Shown in pieces: positions 37,197-48,700 of a DNA stretch of 64,000 nucleotides (position 1 is its first letter; each line of letters starts with the position of its first letter). A program made the position numbers and the translations under genes. Source of the DNA: Thinopyrum elongatum. Lineage: Eukaryota > Streptophyta > Magnoliopsida > Poales > Poaceae. Location of the stretch: the NCBI GenBank assembly GCA_011799875.1, contig CM022302.1, positions 100,876,237 through 100,940,236 of the forward strand. The letters are read 5' to 3'. The notes beneath the pieces were generated by a model. That model had not been told where the DNA came from and ran no database searches. It worked only from the letters and a program-made list of their open reading frames with translations.

Positions 37197-38214
37197 CTAG
37201 AAGAACGCCCGTGCGTTGCAACGGGGCCACATTAACTTTAAGAGTTCAATATTAATATTCTCATACATATCAAGTGACATTGGCGACCTTTTTTACCATC
37301 AAATCCTCACACACACACTCTCTCCCTCCCTCTTCCTCACTCTCTCTCCCCTCTCCCTCTCTCTCTCTAACACACACACATATCCATCTTATTGGGTACG
37401 GGACCATAATCCATCTATTTCACACACACACACGCTAGTGCATAACAATATGGATTATGTGTATTATATTTGTCACCACAACTGAGGGAATTAATTTCAT
37501 GTAAATCGGCCAGCCACAGGTCCAAGAATACGGGGAGGAGGTGGCCCGGGGCGGCGTCGGCGCCGTCCGGCGCGGGCCCGCTTCCAAGTGCGTCTGCGCG
37601 CCGGCCACCCACGCCGGCTCCTTCAAGTGCCGCTTCCACCGCACCAACTCCCAGGGCCACGGCCACGGCCAGGGCCAGGGAAGCCGCCCTTCTTCACCCC
37701 CTTCACCGGCCGCGGCACCCGGCCTCGCCATCCTCGTCCTCCGGCACCGTCGCGACCCAGTGACGCAGCCCAAGCATCGGCCTCGAGAATCAAGAACGCT
37801 CGACAACGGAGAGGGAAGGGAAGATCATATACATGTCATAAGAAAGGGAGTTTATTTACTGCTCCCTCGATGTATTGTTTCCTTTGTTTGGAGATTAATT
37901 ACCATCCGTGAGTTAAGGTAAGGTTAATGTGATTGAGTGATTTAAGGTAAGGTTAATTAATTTAGATTTGATCTTTAGAGATTGTTCGTGATTGATTCTA
38001 CATTACTAAATATAACTTGCGCCAGTATGGAAAGTTCTGATCTGTTCAGATTTCTTTCGTTGTGTGAGAGGGTGACGCGAAAATAAACCGATGAAGTGGG
38101 GGGAGGGGACGAAAAAAAACCAGCGAAGGTGGGAGGAGGTACCAAAAAACCATGGGAGGTGGGACGAAAAAAACCTGGAAGCGAGACTACCAACTGCCCC
38201 ATTAGGAGTAGAGA
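37197..38214 (-). mobile_element. Non-autonomous Helitron, 1018 bp, inserted in the CACTA subterminal region
   Basis: Read on the minus strand it starts TCTCTACTCC and ends CTAG. Before the CTAG lies a GC-rich palindromic block (CCCGTTGCAACGCACGGG), as expected for a Helitron 3' hairpin. The insertion lies between an A and a T with no target duplication. Removing it rejoins the subterminal repeat text smoothly. There is no Rep/helicase coding sequence. It contains a (TC)n/(CA)n microsatellite at about 37312-37390 and a captured gene fragment. Confidence 0.7.
37520..37763 (+). pseudogene. Captured fragment of a CVC-P-TH-GSF-C serine-rich-protein family gene
   Basis: After an acceptor-like 'cagccacag' the frame reads VQEYGEEVARGG, then SKCVCAPATHAGSFKCRFHR. 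The latter matches the signature of a plant family annotated 'serine-rich protein-related' (usual form CVCxPTTHPGSFxCxxH; from memory). It is followed by a Gly/His/Gln stretch (GHGHGQGQG) and low-complexity text. The block is much richer in GC than its surroundings, as expected of a grass gene segment. It lies within the Helitron in antisense orientation. The function of the source family is not well known to me. Confidence 0.6.
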
Positions 38215-38640
38215 TATAGCAGTGGCGCACCATGTGTAGGTACGCCATTAGTGTCCATATCACTAATGGCGCACGACACCCACGTTGCGCCACTACTAAC
38301 AAATTTTTTATTTTTATTTTTCCAAAACTAGTAATGGCGCACCAGGGCATAGTGCGCCATTACTAGTTTTAACTAGTAATGGCGCACCACACACTCTGTG
38401 CGCCACTACTAACAATTTTTTTTTACTTTTTTTTTAAACTAGTAATGGCGCACCCGGGTATAGTGCGCCATTACTAGTTCAAACTAGTAATGGCGCACCA
38501 CAACCACGGTGCGCCACTACTAACAATTATTTTTTTTATTTTTTTTGCAAAACTAGTAATGGCGCACCACGTAACAGGTGCGCCATTAGTAACCAGGGTT
38601 ACTAATGGCGCATTGTTAGGTGGTGCGCCATTGGTAACCT

Positions 38641-39120
38641 GAGAGCAGCTAGATATTTTGGACAGCCACCTACCACACTCACTTTCCCCACTTCATTCTC
38701 TCCACCTCCTCCTCCAAGCTTGTCTCGGCTGCCTCCTCCTCCTCACCTCATTTGCACCATAGATTCACCCAAATTAAGTGGTTAAATTTCCTTTTTTTGA
38801 TAGGTAAGTAAGGGGAAAGCTTTCTTTATGTTGTAGATCTACTTTTTTCTCCCTCCAACAACGTGCACATGCACTTTTTATGGCCTAGATCTACGTATGT
38901 TTGTGGTGTTGCATATGTTTGTGGTGTTGCATATGTTTGTGTTTGCAGGTACCGGTATTTGAAATGCGATAGTTGCCAATATTTTGCCGGAATGTTGATT
39001 CATTTCCGTTTCGGCGAGAATTTGGCACTATGCATTCTTTTTGGTCCTATTTTTAGGCAAAGTCATGCCAAATTTTTTTTTGGTTCTAAAATATCGTTTT
39101 GCTCTACCCCGCAGGTGACC
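38641..39120 (+). promoter_or_regulatory. Promoter, leader and probable 5' intron of the TNP2 transposase
   Basis: A CT-rich leader (38690-38760) follows the subterminal array. Then comes a stretch ending in 'ccccgcag' just before the coding start, so a 5' intron is likely. The segment near 38990-39090 resembles one arm and the loop of the foldback at 44861-44993. The open frame extends upstream to 38863, but that part has no family similarity. Confidence 0.45.
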
Positions 39121-42100
39121 ATGGTCCGCACGATGACCGAAGGCATCGTGAATAGGTTTTTGAGCTCTGCGAAGGCCGAGATGCTTCAAAAGAACGAGAC
39201 GGAGATAAGATGTCCGTTTCGAAGATGCAAGCTGAAGAGCCTTATGGACCCGGATTCCGTACAGGTGCGGGACCACCTGCTCTTGCGTGGTTTCATGGAT
39301 GGCTATCGGTGGCAAGGTGATGAAGATGATTATGAAGTCGTCCATGGGGGCCGGGCAAGAAATGAGGAAGGGCAGCAAGACAACCACGACGAGGGCGGGC
39401 GAGAAGACGAAGAATCTCCAGGACATGATCACGAAGTAGATGCAGTACACAGTCATCATGTAGAAGATGTCGGACATGATGATGAGGAAGATCAAGACGA
39501 AGGGCATGATCATGAAGATGAAGATGCCGGAGCAGACGACGATGGACCATCGATGGGCTGGGTGCAGGACCCTCATATTCAAGAGCTGCTTCTCAAGCAG
39601 ACCGATAATGCAAGAGCTGCCGCCCGAGAGAAAGCCAAGCTGGATCAACTGGAGATAGACGCGGTTACTCCATTGTATGAAGGATGCAGGCCCGAGGATG
39701 CCCGCCTGAAAGTAACGCTCATGGCTCTGGAGATGAAGGTAAAACACAAAATGACCGACGCATGCTTCGACGAGAACATGTCATTCTGGCACGAACGTCT
39801 TCCCAAGGGGAACAAGTGCCCGACCAGTTTCGAGGAGGCAAAGAAAATCGTGTGTCCTCTGGATTTACCGCACGTGAAATACCATGTGTATGAACGATTA
39901 CATCATTGTATGAACGATTGCATCATTTATCGGGACGAGCACGCGGAGTCTACCATATGTCCGGTGTGCGGCGTCACTCGATACAAGAAGAGGAAGAAAG
40001 CTCCTCGAAAAGTGGTGTGGTACTTTCCGATCACTCCTCGTCTGCAGTGGTATTTCGTGGACCCTAAGGCAGCAAAGCTCCTGCGTTGGCACGCGGATAG
40101 GGAGGAGAAGAAGCGAGAAGATGACGGAAATGATCCGGAGATAAATAAAAAAGACAAGATGCTGAGTCAAAATAAGGATGCGAGCCAGTGGCAAGCGTTG
40201 AACTTCGAACACCCAGAATTTGGGGACGATCCAAGGAACATCATGCTGGGCGCGAGCACCGATGGAGTCAATCCGTTTGGCAGCCAGAGAAGCACACATA
40301 GCACCTGGCCTGTGTTTGTGTGGATGTACAACCTTCCCCCATGGAAGTGCATGAAGAGGATGTACATTCACATGAGTATGCTAATTGAAGGGCCGAAACA
40401 ACCAGGGAATGACATCAATCTGTATCTGGGGCTGCTAAAAGAGGAGCTAGACACGCTGTGGAAAATGCCAGCAAATACGTGGGACGCCGCAGAGAAAGAA
40501 TATTTCCCTATGAGAGCCGCACTGCTCACGACGGTGCAAGACTATCTCGGTTACGGATATGTCGCGAGGCAGGTGGTCCACGGGTTTCGTGCATGCGTCA
40601 GGTGCATGGATGACACAACGTATCGCCAGCTAGATAGAGATCCCGGGTCTTCGAAAACCGTGTTCATGGGACATCGAAGGTGGCTTCGCGATGATGACTC
40701 ATGGAGAAAACGCAAGGATCTGTTCGATGGTGAAACCGAACCCCGAAGACGCCCGCGAACGAGGAGCGGCAAGGAAATAGACGAGTTGTTGAAATATTGG
40801 AAAGAGTGCCCACCGCCGGGAAAGAAGCGAAAGGCGCCAGAGCCGCTGCTGAAGGTATGGAAAACGAGGTCGGTTTTCTCGGACTTGCCGTACTGGAAGA
40901 TCCTCCGTGTGCCTCACAGCCTTGATGTCATGCATATCACGAATAACGTGTGCGAGAGTCTGCTTCGTACCCTGCTCAACATGCCAGAGAGGACCAAAGA
41001 TGGGACGAAAGCATGGGCGGACTTGAAATCAATGGGCATCAGGGAGGAGCTTCACGCTAGTGATGATGATGATGATGATGATGATGATGAGGCGAAGGAC
41101 ACGGAAAGTCGTCGCAAAGGCAAAAAGGCCAAGAAGATCGGAAATGACTGCCCTCCCGCGTGCTTCACTCTAAGTCAGGAGGAGATCGAGCAGTTTTTCA
41201 CCTGCCTAGTAGGAGTAAAACTTCCTTACGGTTACGCGGGGAAGATAAGCAGATACCTAGACTCAGCGAAGCAGAAGTTCAGCGGGATGAAGTCTCACGA
41301 CTGTCACGTGCTGATCAGGTAGATACTTCCAGTTGCAATCCGTGGGATCATGGACGCGCACGTCCGTGAAACGCTATTTGGCCTATGCAACTTTTTCGAC
41401 GTCATCTCTCGGAAGTCGGTTGGCGTGAGGCAACTCAGAAGGCTACAGGAAGAGATCGTGGTGATACTATGTGAGCTTGAGATGTACTTCCCGCCCGCAT
41501 TCTTCGACGTTATGGTGCATCTGCTGGTCCATATCATGGAGGATATCATCCAACTCGGGCCGACATTCCTGCACAGCATGATGCCGTTCGAAAGGATAAT
41601 GGTGTCATCAAAGGATACGTTCGCAACATGTCACGTCCAGAGGGAAGCATAGCCAGGGGCTTTCTGACCGAAGAGTGCATCTCCTACTGCACGAATTATC
41701 TAGGCATCGAGAACCCCGTTGGTCTGCCCGTCAACAGGCACCTCGGCAGGCTCGCTGGATGGGGTCACCGCGAGGGTCACCGCGAAATGCATGTCAACTT
41801 CGAGGGTCGACTCGCCGACTTTGAAAGAGCAAACCTAGTCGCGCTACAACACATAGACGTGGTCGATCCTTGGGTGGTAGAGCACAAAACCTTTATTGAG
41901 AAGACGTACAATGACCGAGGCCAACAGAGGACGGACGGAGATATAATCAAAGAGCACAACTCATGTTTCACGCGTTGGTTCAAGGAGAAGCTTCTGTCGT
42001 ACCCTTTACATGAGGATTCTTCCGCGGAAGAAAAACTCATATTCGCCTTGTCACAGGGCGCCGAGCACAACCTGATGACCTATGAGGCGTACGATATCAA

Positions 42101-42659
42101 CGGCTACACATTCTACACCGAGGACAAGGACATGAAGAGCGATGGTTATCAGAACTCCGGGGTAACGATGGAATCCTACACCGGTAACGACAAGGACAGA
42201 TACTACGGAAGGATCGAGGAGATCTGGGAGCTGAGCTACGCTGGAGAGAAGGTCCCGATGTTCCGTGTCAGATGGGCCAAGAGCGTCCTAAAAGAAGACC
42301 GGTATTTCACCACCATGGTTATACCCGAAGCCAAATCCAAGACCGCGGGGGCAAACATCACCGCGAAATATGAGCCATGGGTACTGGCTTCCCAAGTGGA
42401 CCAATGCTTCTTCATTACCGACCCGTCAAAGCCCAGTCGTGTTGTCATGAGGAGAGGCAAAAGGAAGATCATCGGAATGGATGGAGTCGCCAATGAGTAA
42501 GACTTCGACAAGTACAGTGACCCGAAGATGGAACATGACGACGACGATGAAGTACCATACACCACAAGAAGAAGCAGGACCACCCTACCTAAAGGACGTC
42601 CGTTCAAGAGAAGAACTCCATTTGCGAAAAAGAAGGGCAAGAAGATTGTGAAAAGATAG
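39121..42659 (+). pseudogene. TNP2-type CACTA transposase, broken
   Basis: The order matches plant CACTA transposases. A zinc-finger-like transposase-associated domain (EIRCPFRRCKLKSL) is followed by an acidic Asp/His-rich linker. Next is the Transposase_21 core, with TICPVCGVTRYKK, GASTDGVNPFG and DVMHITNNVCES. A DUF4218-type segment (MKSHDCHVLI, then EMYFPPAFFDVMVHLLVH) and a DUF4216-type segment (YYGRIEEIWELSYAG) complete it. The start at 39121 (MVRTMTEGIVNRF) follows an acceptor-like site. Breaks: TAG at 41320-41322, a one-base loss near 41595-41598 that shifts the frame, and TAA at 42498-42500. The last frame then continues to 42659 with a basic tail. A Ser/Asp stretch near 41060-41095 is a GAT triplet run. 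Confidence 0.88.
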
Positions 42660-42965
42660 CTAAGACGTGTCGGCCACGTGTGTGTGTGTGTGTGTCAGTG
42701 GCAAGCTCAATTATTACATGCAACTAAATTATTACATGCATCACTTGATTTCAACCATGTCATCGATCTAATTCTAAATCTTTGCACAATGGTTTAAATT
42801 GTAGTCTTCATTTCTCGATTGTATTTCGACATATGGAAATGGCATTTCTTCTGTTCTAGTCCTCTATCCAGTAACCTCTTTTGTTCAAAACAGTGGGGAT
42901 TAATGTTTTCTTCTGGTATTTTAATTGTTTTTATTTATGTTTATTCTGGTAAAATAAAAAAAAGT
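42660..42965. other. Spacer after the transposase
   Basis: It contains a short (GT)n run near 42680-42696 and probable 3' untranslated sequence. No gene is seen. Confidence 0.5.
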
Positions 42966-43489
42966 TAGTAATGGCGCACCAGGAGAAGGTGCGCCATTGC
43001 TATCAAGGTATTTATGGCGCACCCCTAGTAGGTGCGCCATTGATATACCAATTTTTATTTATGTTTATTCTGGTATTTTATTTTTCAGTGTTCCTTTTCC
43101 TGCTTAAATTTGCAAACATTTTTTGAAAATGCAAACATTTTTCTAACTCACAAAAAGTATTGAATTTGTTAATATTCTTTGAACTCATGAATATTTTTAA
43201 ATTTCATGGGCACTTTTTGAATTCATAAATATTTTTTCAAATTTGATGATATTTTTTCATATTCATAAATGTTTTACCAATTCACAAATGTTTTGCAACG
43301 CAAGTATTTGAAAATTAGTAATAACTACTTATATCGTAACATTTTAAAATTTATGGTCATTTTCTAAAAAATTATTACATGCAACTAAAAATCCAAAAAA
43401 AAGGTTAGTAATGGCGCACCCCTAGAAGGTGCGCCATTGGTATACGTATGTTTATGGCGCACCCCTAAAAGGTGCGCCATTGCTAACCC
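42966..43489. repeat. Internal copies of the CACTA subterminal repeat
   Basis: Four palindromic GGCGCACC…GGTGCGCC units lie in the middle of the element, at about 42969-43001, 43013-43040, 43408-43437 and 43450-43480. An AT-rich stretch (43046-43400) separates the two pairs. They directly precede the CT-rich leader of the second gene, so they sit where a promoter would be. Confidence 0.8.
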
Positions 43490-45793
43490 TCCCCCCACTC
43501 CACTTGCTCCCCTCTCCCTCTGGCCTCTCTCCCTCCCTCGCCAGATCCACCGATTCTAACCCGACGACCCCCGCGGGAGCACGCCGCCGTCCGCCCGCGC
43601 CCGCTCCACCGCCGCCGCCCTGCCTCCTCGAGCCGGGCAGCCACACGCGCCCAGCCTCCGCGGCCCCGCCTTCGGCACCGCCGCGCCTCCCTCCCCGTCC
43701 CCAGAGCAGCCGCCCCCGCCCAGCAACGCCGCCGCCCGGAGCTACACCGGCGACCGGTCCATAGGCAGGTAGCCACCACCCCACCTTCCTCCTCCCTCAC
43801 TCCTCCCTCCTTCCTATTGCATCCTCTGCCCGCTCAAAATTCCCCCCCTGATTTCTGCCCTGCTGCTGCCCACCCTCGCACCGCGCGCACCGGCCCCCGC
43901 CTCTGCTCTCGCCCCACGCATCGCGCTCGGCCTACCGCCGGCTGAGCCCTGACCCCGCCCGCGCGACCCTGCTGCCTCTGCTCTATCGTGGTTGCACGCC
44001 TGCGCGTCGCGAGCGCCGTGCCCACCGTTGCCCTGGTCGCACCCCTGCATCACTACGCGTGTGCGCGGACGTGCCTGCCGCTGCTAGTGCTGCTGCTCAC
44101 CGCCTACGCCGCCGCGCTGCTCTGCTGCTCTACGTGCTGCTGTCACCGCCTACTCCTCCTTTCCTCGTCCTTGCTGCTGCTCTCTCCCTCTCCTAGCGCT
44201 GCTGCTTCTCTTCTCCTTCGTATGCGGTCGCAGGCATCTGGAAGAACCAGAGCACAGGGCCCGCAGCTCTCGGCCAAGGCCCGGACCGGATCTGTACCTT
44301 AGCTCCTCTGGTCCTGCTATCTGTATTTCCATTACTGCAACCGGTTTCTAGTGACTATAGTATAAACGAGTCCAAAATTAGTCCATTTCTGTTACTGATT
44401 ACACACTTTGCTAGCTGCTAACTCACATTGCCATCACCATGTAGGTTTCTACTCCTTTGTCCGTGACCACGGCAGGCAAGCAAGGTAGCCAACGGCTGGA
44501 TTTTCTTCTTCTTAAAAGTTTCAACTTCAAAGTATAGTTTTACAAGCTTCTGCAACTTTTTCTTAAAAGCTCTAGCTATACATTTTATCACTTGTTCTTT
44601 TCTCTCAGAATATGGAACCTATTTGTGTAATCTGACCTATCTCTCCTTGATTTTGATGTTGTTGCTGCTAGAACTGCCATGAATGCTCAGTATATATAAA
44701 TTTAGATGTTTATATGGTCGCTGGGTGCTCATTGACAGAGCCTCAGAATTCAGATGTTATTTTGTTGTTTGTTAGCTGCTTGGTGTGAGCATTTAAATGT
44801 TACATCTGCTACTTCCTTGGCAACGGTCTGTGGTGCTCTGCATGTTACCCCTTTCTCCTGAAATGTTGATTAATTTCCGTTTCGGTTGAGAATGGGGCAC
44901 TCCTAGGTCAAGAAAATTAGCAAAGGTCATGCCCAATTTTCTTCACCTAGAAGGTGCCCGATTCTCAACCGAAACAAAAATTAATCAACATTTATAGACA
45001 ATGTTATTTCTACTAATATAGGATAGAAGAATAGATACTACCCTGATCTCATCCAATAAATATGGCAGCAGGGTGTTCAGAAGAAGTATGGATGCACACT
45101 TGTCGATATATGTATTGCCAGGTTGGCCTAGTGTACATGGAAGTGCAAATATAATTCTCCTGAACACTAGAATAGCTGTGTTGCTAAGTGTAGCACTATA
45201 CCTGTGTAAGGGCCTGAATTTCCTGTCTCAACCAAGTTTCGAGCCACACTTGAAACTTCCATTGCTTCCAGTATTGAAGCAAGCTGGACGCATCGTCTGA
45301 AATCTCTGCAGCAAACATGAGTTTCAGATAAAACAAGGTTCAGATAAAACAGTGAATAGTGAAGTAAATAAAACTCCAAATCAACACAATGCCTCTTGTG
45401 TTATACATATAGAAGTGTGATATCAACTCATTTTATATTCTTAAGAACAGTCCTGAACTGAGTGTGTGATTTCAACACAATGCCTCTTTCTGTGCCTTTT
45501 TACAACATGAGCAATGCATAGTTATTACTAATGGTATAATCTATACCTATATGGAGTGTGTACTATTAGTGTTAATTCTTCCTTGGTTAATGATAACATG
45601 ACAGGAAATAGCAGTGAAATTACTTTCTATAGGATTTTGTTGTTGTTGTGAATTTTCAGAAAGGTTACTTAACTCACCTGTTGCTGAAAAAAAAACAGTC
45701 AGTGCTAACATGCTGATTTGTAATAACTCTAGTAGATACTACCCTAATCTCATCCAATAACTCTAGTAGCCTTTTTTCCTATTTAGAGCAAAC
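43490..45793 (+). promoter_or_regulatory. Leader and introns upstream of the TnpA-like gene
   Basis: A CT- and CG-rich block (43490-44310) looks like a grass 5' untranslated exon. The Pro/Ala-rich frames in it have no family similarity. 44311-45793 is AT-rich and intron-like, and carries the foldback at 44861-44993. No coding exon could be supported before 45794. Confidence 0.4.
44861..44993. repeat. Foldback: near-perfect 58-59 bp inverted repeat with a 16-nt loop
   Basis: The left arm is 44861-44918 and the right arm 44935-44993. They pair with only a few mismatches and small gaps. Transcribed as part of the presumed intron, it would form a long hairpin. A related, single-armed copy lies near 38990-39090 in the transposase leader. 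Confidence 0.85.
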
Positions 45794-48700
45794 ATGGCCC
45801 ACAACGATGAGGCCGGCGGTTCGGGCGGCAAGGCATTTTGGGAGCTGTCCCAGGAGATGGAGGAAGAACCTCAGCGCTATGAGGACGCCGCGGAAGACAC
45901 CGATCCTGACTACACAACCCCTAGTGGCGTCGGGGATGACACCACTGATGGTGCCGCCGAGGATGCCACCACTGATGATGGCAGCGCACGCACAGATGGC
46001 AGCCAACCGAAGAGGCAACGGAAGGACCGGCGCCCGAACGTGCTCGGCACCGTCAAGGAGGAATTTACTGAAGTGTCCTCCGGTGGGCATCCAATGGCGC
46101 CCAAAGAATTAGTCAAGGGGTATGCGGGACAGCTCGGGTGCATTCTCCGGAGCACCGTCTCGATCAACACCGAGAACCTAAGGCATCATGACCGAGGAAA
46201 TTTGCGCAACCTCCTCTTCACGAAGCTGCACGAACGATACAAGTTCCCCGGTGACTGCGCAAACACACGCCTCTCAGGGAATAAAGTGAACAATGCCGCC
46301 CTCACGAAGATGAGCACGGCCCTGGCTACTTGGAGAGCCGCGGTGAAGAGTAGGATTCTAAGAGGTGATAGTTATGAGAAGATCAAGGAGGAAAATCCTT
46401 CGATCAGCGAAGCTGACTACCTGGAGTTCAAGATCAAGTGCGAGAGCAACGCATCCGAGGAATCAAGTCAGTGGGGGAAAGATATGCGGGACTTGAACTT
46501 AGGGGTCCACACACTCGGTCCTGGCGGTTACAGAGTGGCGGAACCTATATGGGACAAGGAGGACGCAGAGCGTGTCGAGCAAGGCCTACCGCCCCGCTTC
46601 GATAAATACCATGACAAGCAGACCAGGAACTATGTCAGGGCCCGGTACAAGGTGGACCCGGTAACAAAGGAGCTTACCATGGATGCGAAGACCAAGGCTC
46701 TTGAGCTTGTTCTGGTAAGGAATACACCCCCGCGTAATTAGCTCCATATGGTTGCATTCTAATTAATGAAGCAAAATTTCTAAATGGTTCACGTTCCTTC
46801 CGCAGGAAATTGAAAGCAGTAGCGCGGGGTCGTCTAAGAGCTCCCCTTGGGACACCACTTTAAATAGGGCGTTGAACGTAATGAAACACAAGGATAAGCT
46901 CAGTAAGCCGTCGTCAGCTGGTCGTGTGGCTGGCAAAGGCTTGTCCACGAAATGGTCGGATTACTATACCACTGGGCAAAAGGAGAGAAAGACCAGCTCG
47001 GAAAGCCAGGAGCGCGAGGTTCAAGAACTCAAGGCACAAGTGGCGCGGATTCCGAAGATAGTCGAAGAGCAAGTGCGAGACGAACTGGGAGCGACGATCA
47101 CCGCCATTGTGCCTACCTTGATTGAGGGGCTGCAGGCGTGGATGGCGGGCGGCCAACAGGGGCCGCCCCCGATTCCCAGCTTCACGGGCAGCAACTCGCA
47201 CAACGCGCCGGCGGCGCCATTGGTGTGTCCGGCGGAGGCGGCATTGGTGTCTCCGGCGTCGGCGCCGGCATTGGAGCTTAATGCACCCGGGTGTGGGAAG
47301 AATACGCCGTGCGGCACCTCGGCAGCAAGCGGCCCCTCCGTCACTTGCACACCCGCCGTTGGCGGTGCCTCGACATTAGCCGAGCTCGACGCCATCACGG
47401 TAACTAATTAAGCCTCTCGGCCGATGACTTCATCTCCTTGCCTTTGACTGGGCATCCCTGACGCCCTACATGTTTTCGCAGGGCGCCGCCGACGTTCCAT
47501 GCACTGTCCTGCACTTCGTGGACGGCCAGTTGATCGATGTCGCCAAGGCCAGAATCGTTCAACCGGGCAGCCGCGTGTTCCACGGTAATCCGATGCCACC
47601 CACCGTGTATAGGGTTCAACTGGTTCGGGTGCTGCCGGGCTGCGACGACTTGTTACCTCCGTTTCGACCCCCTGGGGCCGACGAAGATGATGTGATGACC
47701 CTCAGCGCCTGCTTAAGCTGGTCTCTGCTTTGGCCGAAGAGCCAGATTTGTTTGGGGGCGGGGGACACCACCCCACAGACAACACCGCCAGTCGTGCCGG
47801 CGCCAAGCCATGGCAAGACCGCCGCAACGCTACCGGACATGCCGGACATGCATATGGCACAGGATCCAGACATGCATATGGCACAGGATCCAGACGACGA
47901 CGACGACGACGACGGTGCATTTACCAACGTCGATAAGTACTTCAACGAACATGGGTACGGTGACGAATTCTTGGGGCCTCCTTCTCAAGAACCCAACCCT
48001 GCAAAAGACGATCGCGATCTAGCTGGTACCGCGGAGAAACCCAATTGCAACAGGCGTCATCTGGCGTTCAGTTCTTAGGAGACGCCTCCAGCTGCCGCCT
48101 TCACCGAGCCTCAGATAGCCGAGGTGCGAAATATTATCAGCCCCAACACACTCAAGAAGGCGGTCTCTGAGCAGAACTCGATCCCATTACAGCAGAAGAA
48201 GAAGGGACGGAAAAGAAAGAATAACAAGCAGGGTGCGAGCCAGCCGGCACCGAGTACGATCCGTGCTCAGGACGGGCCACCTTCACCTAAGGATATCTCG
48301 AGGAGGGTGCATGTGGCGGGTAGGCCGATGCTACCTACTAATCTGCTCAATGCTGCAACCGGTGCTATGCGGAGTCTGCATGACAGTGTTCTTTCTTTGG
48401 AGAAGCGGCGTCTCTCCGAGAATTATGTGGCATACCCGGTTTTCGTGGCCAAGGTGCCAGAGGGCAAGGGCTTTGTCGATAGCACCATCAGGGGTATGAT
48501 CGTCCTGCGGTTTGATAACATCTTCGCTATGTTTAACCTTCATCCACTGCACTACACCTTCATTCGGCTATTTTCGCTGAGTATGGAGATGCGGATCATT
48601 AGAGACAAGACCTCGGACATCGTGATAGTCGACCCCTTCTACATGCGTGCCAAGATCTTGGGCAGCGCTGGGGACCGGCAAGTCACGAGTTCATACCTCG

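Larger units (their letters stand above)
37127..38640. repeat. Left terminal and subterminal repeat region of the CACTA element
   Basis: After the terminal repeat come palindromic units in which GGCGCACC and its complement GGTGCGCC face each other across short variable loops. Copies lie near 37165, 38223, 38265, 38335, 38378, 38447, 38489, 38555 and 38605. They are interrupted by the Helitron at 37197-38214. In En/Spm elements such arrays are bound by the TnpA protein (family knowledge). Confidence 0.85.

Noticed and set aside
38215..38640. CRISPR-like regular repeats
   Set aside because: The units are palindromic CACTA subterminal repeats in a eukaryotic context. Spacing is irregular and no cas genes exist.
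39028..39747. Minus-strand frame of 239 residues opposite the transposase
   Set aside because: It is a mirror of the Asp/Glu/His-rich coding region of the transposase (GAT/CAT triplets) and has no similarity of its own.
43429..44302. Pro/Ala- and Leu/Ser-rich frames in the CACTA middle section
   Set aside because: They lie in a CT- and CG-rich untranslated-leader-like block, overlap each other on both strands, and show no motif.
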